A stretch of 10,153 nt of DNA, taken from contig CACXED010000312.1 of NCBI GenBank assembly GCA_902766575.1, forward strand, positions 1 through 10,153. The letters are read 5' to 3'. The DNA comes from an uncultured Ruminococcus sp. GTDB taxonomy: Bacteria; Bacillota; Clostridia; Oscillospirales; CAG-272. Shown here piece by piece: positions 7,094 through 10,153 of the stretch (positions within the stretch are counted from its first letter, which is position 1; every line of letters begins with the position of its first letter). A program made the translations under genes and the position numbers. The notes under the pieces were generated by a model. The model worked only from the letters and a program-made list of their open reading frames with translations. It did not search any database and was not told the origin of the DNA.

Positions 7094-7122
7094 TTTTCTT
7101 TTTCTCCATAATGTGCTATAAT
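7094..7122 (+). promoter_or_regulatory. Extended -10 promoter for the phosphoribosyltransferase gene
   Basis: TATAAT at 7117-7122 is preceded by TGTGC (7112-7116), a full TRTGn extension. The -35 position (7094-7099, TTTTCT) matches consensus at only three bases, so this is an extended -10 promoter. Predicted start is near 7129, which rules out the TTG at 7128 as a translation start. Confidence 0.7.
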
Positions 7123-7196
7123 ATAATTTGTTGTTTATCGCATCGCCGAACTGCGCCGCGATGCTGTCATTTTACGAAAGGTATGGTCTCTTGAAC

Positions 7197-7757
7197 ATGA
7201 AAGAATTCTACACTATCGACGTGGCGGGTATAAAGCGCGACCTGCCGCTCTGCCGCCTGACCGACGAGCTTTATATCGGAGCTTTTGTCATTTTCGGCGA
7301 CGTCGAGCTTACCGAGGTATCCGCCAAGGCTCTGCTCGAAAAGGCGCCTGATTTCGATATCATGGTCACTGCCGAATCAAAGGGCATCCCGCTCGCTCAC
7401 GAGATGGCGCGTCAGTCGGGAAAGAACACCTACATACTCGCGCGCAAGGCTCCCAAGCTCTATATGAAGAACGTCATCAAGACCGAGGTGAAGTCGATCA
7501 CCACCTCAAAGGTGCAGACCCTCTATATAGATCAGTCCGACGTCGACAAGATGAATGGCAAGCGCGTGCTGATCGTCGACGACGTCATTTCGACCGGAGA
7601 ATCGCTCCACGCGCTTGAAGCGCTTGTCGAGCGCTCGGGCGGAACGATAGTCGGAAGAATGGCTATCCTCGCCGAGGGCGACGCTATCGGACGTCCGGAC
7701 ATCACCTATGTCCAGAAGCTGCCGCTTTTCGATAAAAACGGCGATCCGATCCAGTAA
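7197..7757 (+). CDS. Purine phosphoribosyltransferase-like protein (Apt/Xpt/PurR type I PRTase)
   Basis: The 186-residue protein is a type I phosphoribosyltransferase, expected to join a purine base to PRPP to form the nucleotide. The PRPP-binding signature is VLIVDDVISTGES at residues 124-136, with the acidic pair D128-D129 and T133-G134. Upstream, a TAESKGIPLAHEMA segment forms the pyrophosphate loop region, and ILARKAPKLYM matches the corresponding strand in adenine and xanthine PRTases. The canonical LEYGxDxLExH motif of adenine PRTase is not evident; the linking region looks more like Xpt or the PRTase domain of PurR, so the substrate is uncertain. The reading frame is open back to TTG 7128, but that lies at the predicted transcription start. 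GAAAGG at 7176-7181 favours either ATG 7197 or in-frame TTG 7191 (better spaced, adding two residues). It is divergent from a purine permease. Confidence 0.87.
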   Translation: MKEFYTIDVAGIKRDLPLCRLTDELYIGAFVIFGDVELTEVSAKALLEKAPDFDIMVTAESKGIPLAHEMARQSGKNTYILARKAPKLYMKNVIKTEVKSITTSKVQTLYIDQSDVDKMNGKRVLIVDDVISTGESLHALEALVERSGGTIVGRMAILAEGDAIGRPDITYVQKLPLFDKNGDPIQ

Positions 7758-7763
7758 ACCGCA

Positions 7764-7810
7764 AAAGCCGAAAGACCGCGGACAGGTTCCGCGGTCTTTT
7801 CTGCGGCTTT
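7764..7810 (+). terminator. Intrinsic terminator after the phosphoribosyltransferase gene
   Basis: A perfect 12-bp stem, AAAGACCGCGGA (7771-7782) with TCCGCGGTCTTT (7788-7799), closes a CAGGT loop and runs into TTTT (7797-7800). An outer helix AAAGCCG 7764-7770 with CGGCTTT 7804-7810 can extend it. Confidence 0.85.
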
Positions 7811-7858
7811 GAATTGTATCGACTTTGAAAAAAAATCATTGATTAGACGTATGAACTG

Positions 7859-7887
7859 TTGCATTTGATCGGCAAGTGTGCTACAAT
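7859..7887 (+). promoter_or_regulatory. Sigma-A promoter for the MATE exporter gene
   Basis: TTGCAT (7859-7864) and TACAAT (7882-7887) are 17 bases apart, with TGTGC immediately before the -10 box. Predicted start is near 7894, giving a short leader of about 28 bases. Confidence 0.75.
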
Positions 7888-7921
7888 ATTGATGATCATG
7901 ACAAAAAGGGGATGAAAATCG

Positions 7922-9379
7922 GTGACAGCCGTACATAAGCTGCTCCTGTCCGGAAAAAAGCGCGAGCTTGATATGACACAGGGGAGCATTATCGGAAATC
8001 TGATGAAATTCGCGCTCCCGCTGCTCGTCGGCAATCTGTTCCAGCAGCTCTACAATATGGTCGACACTTGGGTGATCGGGCAGACCGGGGAGAACGGAGC
8101 CTATGCCGCGGTCGGCAGCGTCGGGCCGATAATAAACATACTCATCGGCTTTTTCTCGGGACTCGCGACCGGAGCCGGAGTAATTATCTCCCAGCATTTC
8201 GGAGCCAAGGACCGCGACGGCGTCCGCAGAGCCGTTCACACATCTATGGCGATGACCCTCGTGATGGGAGTCCTCTTTACGATAATAGGCGTGACGATGG
8301 CGCCGCTGATGCTTAAGCTGATGCTCCGCGACACCTCGTCGGAGATCTTTCCGTTTGCAAAGCAGTATCTGACCATCTATTTTTCAGGCGTGATGGGGCT
8401 GATGCTCTACAATATGGGAGCGGGGATCCTGCGAGCGGTCGGAGATTCCCAGCGGCCGCTGTTTTTCCTGATAGTCTCGGCGGTGACGAATACGCTGCTC
8501 GATCTGCTGTTTGTGCTGGCGTTTGACTGGGGAGCGGCGGGAGTGGCTTGGGCGACGATAATCGCGCAGTGGCTGTCGGCGCTGCTGACGCTTTTCGTCC
8601 TGATCCGCAGCGATTCGTGGGTGCAGTTAAAGCCAAGGGAGCTAAGATGCGACCGGGAGATGCTGAAGCGGATCATCGCGATAGGCATACCGTCGGCGCT
8701 CCAGATGGCGCTGACAGCCTTTGCAAACGTCTTTGTGCAGTCCTACATAGGCAGCGTCAACGGCGATCAGGCGGTGAATCTCGGCGGCTGGACGACCTAT
8801 TCAAAGGTCGACGCGTTCATATTCCTGCCGGTGCAGTCTCTGGCGATGGCGACGACGGCCTTTGTCGGACAGAATCTCGGCATAGGAGACGTTAAGCGCG
8901 CCAAGACCGGAACGCTGATCGCGTGGGCTATGTCGACTCTGACAAGCCTTTTGATCATTATCACCGTAATGATCTTTGCAAGACCGCTCGCATCGCTGTT
9001 CAATCCGAATGACGGAGTGGTCGACGCTGCGGTGAGACTGCTGCATCTGCTGACGCCGTTCTACATCTGCTGCTCGGTGAACCAGATCCTGTCGGCGTCG
9101 CTGAGAGGAGCGGGGAACACCCGCGCGCCGATGATAATCATGCTCTCGACGTTTATAGGAGTCAGGCAGATCTATCTTTACGTCATGTCGACGTTCATTT
9201 CGAACGAGCTGCTGCCGGTCGGCTTCGGATATCCGGTCGGATGGATGACCTGCGCCGCCGCGATGCTGATATATTATCTTAGATTTGACTTTTCAAAGGT
9301 CAAGGTCGCAGCCAGAAACATCAGAATCAACGAAAGCGGCGCTGATCGCTCCGAAGATTCGCAATTATCCGACAAATAA
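7922..9379 (+). CDS. MATE family multidrug/metabolite exporter
   Basis: This 485-residue inner-membrane protein belongs to the MATE (NorM/DinF-like) family of Na+ or H+ coupled exporters. It shows the two-lobed pattern of about 12 membrane segments. The N-terminal DMTQGSIIGNLMKFALP opening is followed by a QQLYNMVDTWVIGQ segment, the usual family start. The later IAIGIPSALQMALTAFANVFV opens the second lobe, and PFYICCSVNQILSASLRGAGNTRAPM is the conserved C-lobe motif. Length is normal. GTG 7922 is chosen because AAGGGG (7906-7911) lies 10 bases before it; an in-frame ATG at 7973 (residue 18) is an alternative but has no good ribosome binding site. The substrate is unknown: MATE proteins export drugs, dyes or metabolites and no neighbouring regulator points to one. 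No terminator follows the stop directly; read-through would end at the hairpin at 9507-9538. Confidence 0.92.
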   Translation: MTAVHKLLLSGKKRELDMTQGSIIGNLMKFALPLLVGNLFQQLYNMVDTWVIGQTGENGAYAAVGSVGPIINILIGFFSGLATGAGVIISQHFGAKDRDGVRRAVHTSMAMTLVMGVLFTIIGVTMAPLMLKLMLRDTSSEIFPFAKQYLTIYFSGVMGLMLYNMGAGILRAVGDSQRPLFFLIVSAVTNTLLDLLFVLAFDWGAAGVAWATIIAQWLSALLTLFVLIRSDSWVQLKPRELRCDREMLKRIIAIGIPSALQMALTAFANVFVQSYIGSVNGDQAVNLGGWTTYSKVDAFIFLPVQSLAMATTAFVGQNLGIGDVKRAKTGTLIAWAMSTLTSLLIIITVMIFARPLASLFNPNDGVVDAAVRLLHLLTPFYICCSVNQILSASLRGAGNTRAPMIIMLSTFIGVRQIYLYVMSTFISNELLPVGFGYPVGWMTCAAAMLIYYLRFDFSKVKVAARNIRINESGADRSEDSQLSDK

Positions 9380-9400
9380 CGGGCAATTGCAGGAATAATA

Positions 9401-9429
9401 TTGACATTCCGCGCGAAATGTGGTATAAT
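9401..9429 (+). promoter_or_regulatory. Perfect-consensus sigma-A promoter with extended -10, ahead of a non-coding transcript
   Basis: TTGACA (9401-9406), 17-base spacer and TATAAT (9424-9429) are exact consensus, and TGTGG precedes the -10 box. By sequence it is the strongest promoter in the window, yet the next coding start lies beyond a terminator and another promoter. Confidence 0.88.
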
Positions 9430-9434
9430 TAACG

Positions 9435-9538
9435 GTACATCAAGGATAAATACTTAATGTAAATTGAATATCTGCAACCGTTTCGGCGGTCATCCAACCC
9501 CCTTTGGCAGCATCTGCAAAACAGGTGCTGCTTTTTTT
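9435..9538 (+). ncRNA. Candidate small RNA of about 104 nt, class unknown
   Basis: A perfect-consensus promoter predicts a start at about 9434-9437, and a strong intrinsic terminator ends at 9538. Between them three hairpins are visible. H1 is TACAT-c-AAG 9436-9444 with CTT-a-ATGTA 9453-9461, with loop GATAAATA. H2 is ACCG 9477-9480 with CGGT 9487-9490. H3 is the terminator stem 9507-9531. The linker 9491-9506, between H2 and H3, appears unpaired and contains ACCCCCTTT, complementary to purine-rich Shine-Dalgarno sequences, as in C-rich Firmicute sRNAs of the RoxS/RsaE type. There is no convincing ORF; an AAGGA plus ATG-TAA start-stop occurs at 9442-9462. It could instead be an attenuator leader or a 3'-UTR-derived RNA of the MATE transcript. 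I recognise no 6S, SRP, tmRNA or riboswitch core. Expression is inferred. Confidence 0.55.
9507..9538 (+). terminator. Strong intrinsic terminator of the candidate small RNA
   Basis: GCAGCATCTG (9507-9516) pairs with CAGGTGCTGC (9522-9531), a 10-bp stem with one G-U pair, around a CAAAA loop. Seven T residues follow at 9532-9538. It would also stop read-through from the MATE gene. Confidence 0.92.
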
Positions 9539-9548
9539 GTAAAAGCTA

Positions 9549-9577
9549 TTGATTTTTCACAAGTTCTGTGCTATAAT
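9549..9577 (+). promoter_or_regulatory. Sigma-A promoter for the downstream oxidoreductase
   Basis: TTGATT (9549-9554) and TATAAT (9572-9577) are 17 bases apart, with TGTGC immediately before the -10 box. It lies just past the terminator at 9538, so the oxidoreductase is transcribed separately from the small RNA. Confidence 0.8.
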
Positions 9578-9611
9578 GTCGGTGAAATTTATTTGAACGG
9601 AGGACAATATT

Positions 9612-10153
9612 ATGTCTGACAAGATAAGGATCGCACTCATCGGCTGCGGCAGACGCGGCAATCTTCACGCCTCGGCAGTCTCAAGGGACGACCGCTACGA
9701 CCTCTGCGCCGTCTGCGACATCGACGGGGGAGCTATGGACGCGCTCGCGTCAAAATACTGTCCGGACGCCGCGCGCTATACCGACTACGACCAAATGCTC
9801 GCCGAGGTCAAGCCCGAGATGGTGATACAGGCGCTCTGGCCGGAGCACAGACTGCCGGTCTACCGCAGCTGCATCGCTCACGGCGTTAAGCATATGGTCA
9901 GCGAGAAGCCGATGGCTCCGAGCTTCTCCGACGCGCTCGAGATGAAGCGGCTCGCTTTAACGACCGGCTGTAAGCTCTCCTTTACGCATCAGAGACGCTT
10001 TTCGATCGGAAACCGCCGCGTCCGCGAGCTGCTCGCCGACGGAGCTGTCGGAGAGATAAAGCGGATCGACCTCTACGCCTTTCAGCATCTGCTCGACTGC
10101 GGAACGCACACGCTCGATCAGGTCTGGAGCTATATAGGCGACATTCCGATCGA
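9612..10153 (+). CDS. Gfo/Idh/MocA family oxidoreductase, N-terminal part (3' truncated by window)
   Basis: The ATG at 9612 follows GGAGG (9599-9603) with 8 bases between; the frame stays open to the window end, giving 180 codons. The Rossmann NAD(P)-binding loop is GCGRRGN starting at G11 (G11-x-G13-x-x-G16). A VSEKPMA motif gives the conserved E98-K99-P100, where the lysine contacts cofactor and substrate in the family. THQRRF at 125-130 follows, and LLDCGTHTLDQVW carries H166 at the position of the catalytic histidine/tyrosine. It should be a cytoplasmic NAD(P)-dependent dehydrogenase of a sugar or polyol; the substrate-determining C-terminal domain is mostly outside the window. It has its own strong promoter. 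It is not obviously a close duplicate of the oxidoreductase at the left edge: the short region they share (around the G/D/H motif) differs clearly. Confidence 0.9.
   Translation, partial: MSDKIRIALIGCGRRGNLHASAVSRDDRYDLCAVCDIDGGAMDALASKYCPDAARYTDYDQMLAEVKPEMVIQALWPEHRLPVYRSCIAHGVKHMVSEKPMAPSFSDALEMKRLALTTGCKLSFTHQRRFSIGNRRVRELLADGAVGEIKRIDLYAFQHLLDCGTHTLDQVWSYIGDIPI

Noticed and set aside
6951..7127. Possible purine riboswitch in front of the permease
   Set aside because: The leader after the predicted start is only about 54 bases and shows no three-way-junction core or terminator/antiterminator pair.
7183..7194. Mini-ORF ATG GTC TCT TGA before the PRTase start
   Set aside because: Its ATG is one base after the AAAGG ribosome binding site, too close for initiation. 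The site fits the real start at 7191 or 7197.
7706..8239. 177-codon minus-strand open frame across the PRTase-MATE junction
   Set aside because: It spans a terminator and a promoter of plus-strand genes, lacks a ribosome binding site and shows no domain.
9464..9619. Open frame of about 51 codons from TTG 9464 through the small RNA
   Set aside because: It reads through the terminator stem, its T-tract and the next promoter and has no Shine-Dalgarno. The predicted peptide just translates regulatory sequence.
1..10153. Mobile elements, CRISPR arrays, tRNA or rRNA genes
   Set aside because: No transposase or integrase reading frame, direct-repeat array, cloverleaf or rRNA-like segment was seen on either strand.

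Overview
The window looks like chromosomal DNA from an anaerobic Clostridia-type Firmicute, probably a gut Oscillospiraceae/Ruminococcaceae-like lineage. The signs are strong AGGAGG-type ribosome binding sites, sigma-A promoters with the TRTGn extension typical of Gram-positives, many U-tailed intrinsic terminators, some TTG/GTG starts, and the gene families present. Lineage is inferred from style, not from a marker gene.

Layout. Positions 2-610 are the 3' part of a Gfo/Idh/MocA oxidoreductase, closed by a terminator at 632-675. Next comes a (+) pair: an S4-less RsuA/RluE-type pseudouridine synthase (686-1321) and an M18 aminopeptidase (1332-2627), the second probably translationally coupled from a TTG start. 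A two-way terminator (2643-2677) separates it from a (-) HerA/YjgR-like ATPase (2712-4265). A 356-bp intergenic region holds two divergent promoters and a structured leader in front of metF (4622-5482). A two-way terminator (5505-5534) separates metF from a (-) NCS2 purine permease (5541-6950). That permease is divergent from a purine phosphoribosyltransferase-like gene (7197-7757), and together they form a likely purine-salvage pair. A MATE exporter follows (7922-9379). The gap at 9380-9611 contains a perfect-consensus promoter, an approximately 104-nt transcript ending in a strong terminator, and a second promoter driving another Gfo/Idh/MocA oxidoreductase (9612 to the window end).

Most of the window is ordinary housekeeping and transport. 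Two non-coding elements are unusual. The first is a candidate small RNA gene at about 9435-9538 with a C-rich, anti-Shine-Dalgarno-like linker. The second is the metF 5' leader, which can form a nested stem with a possible H-type pseudoknot and could pair with the metF ribosome binding site. I recognise neither as a known RNA class, but no covariance-model or homology search was possible here. No mobile elements, CRISPR arrays, tRNAs or rRNAs were seen.
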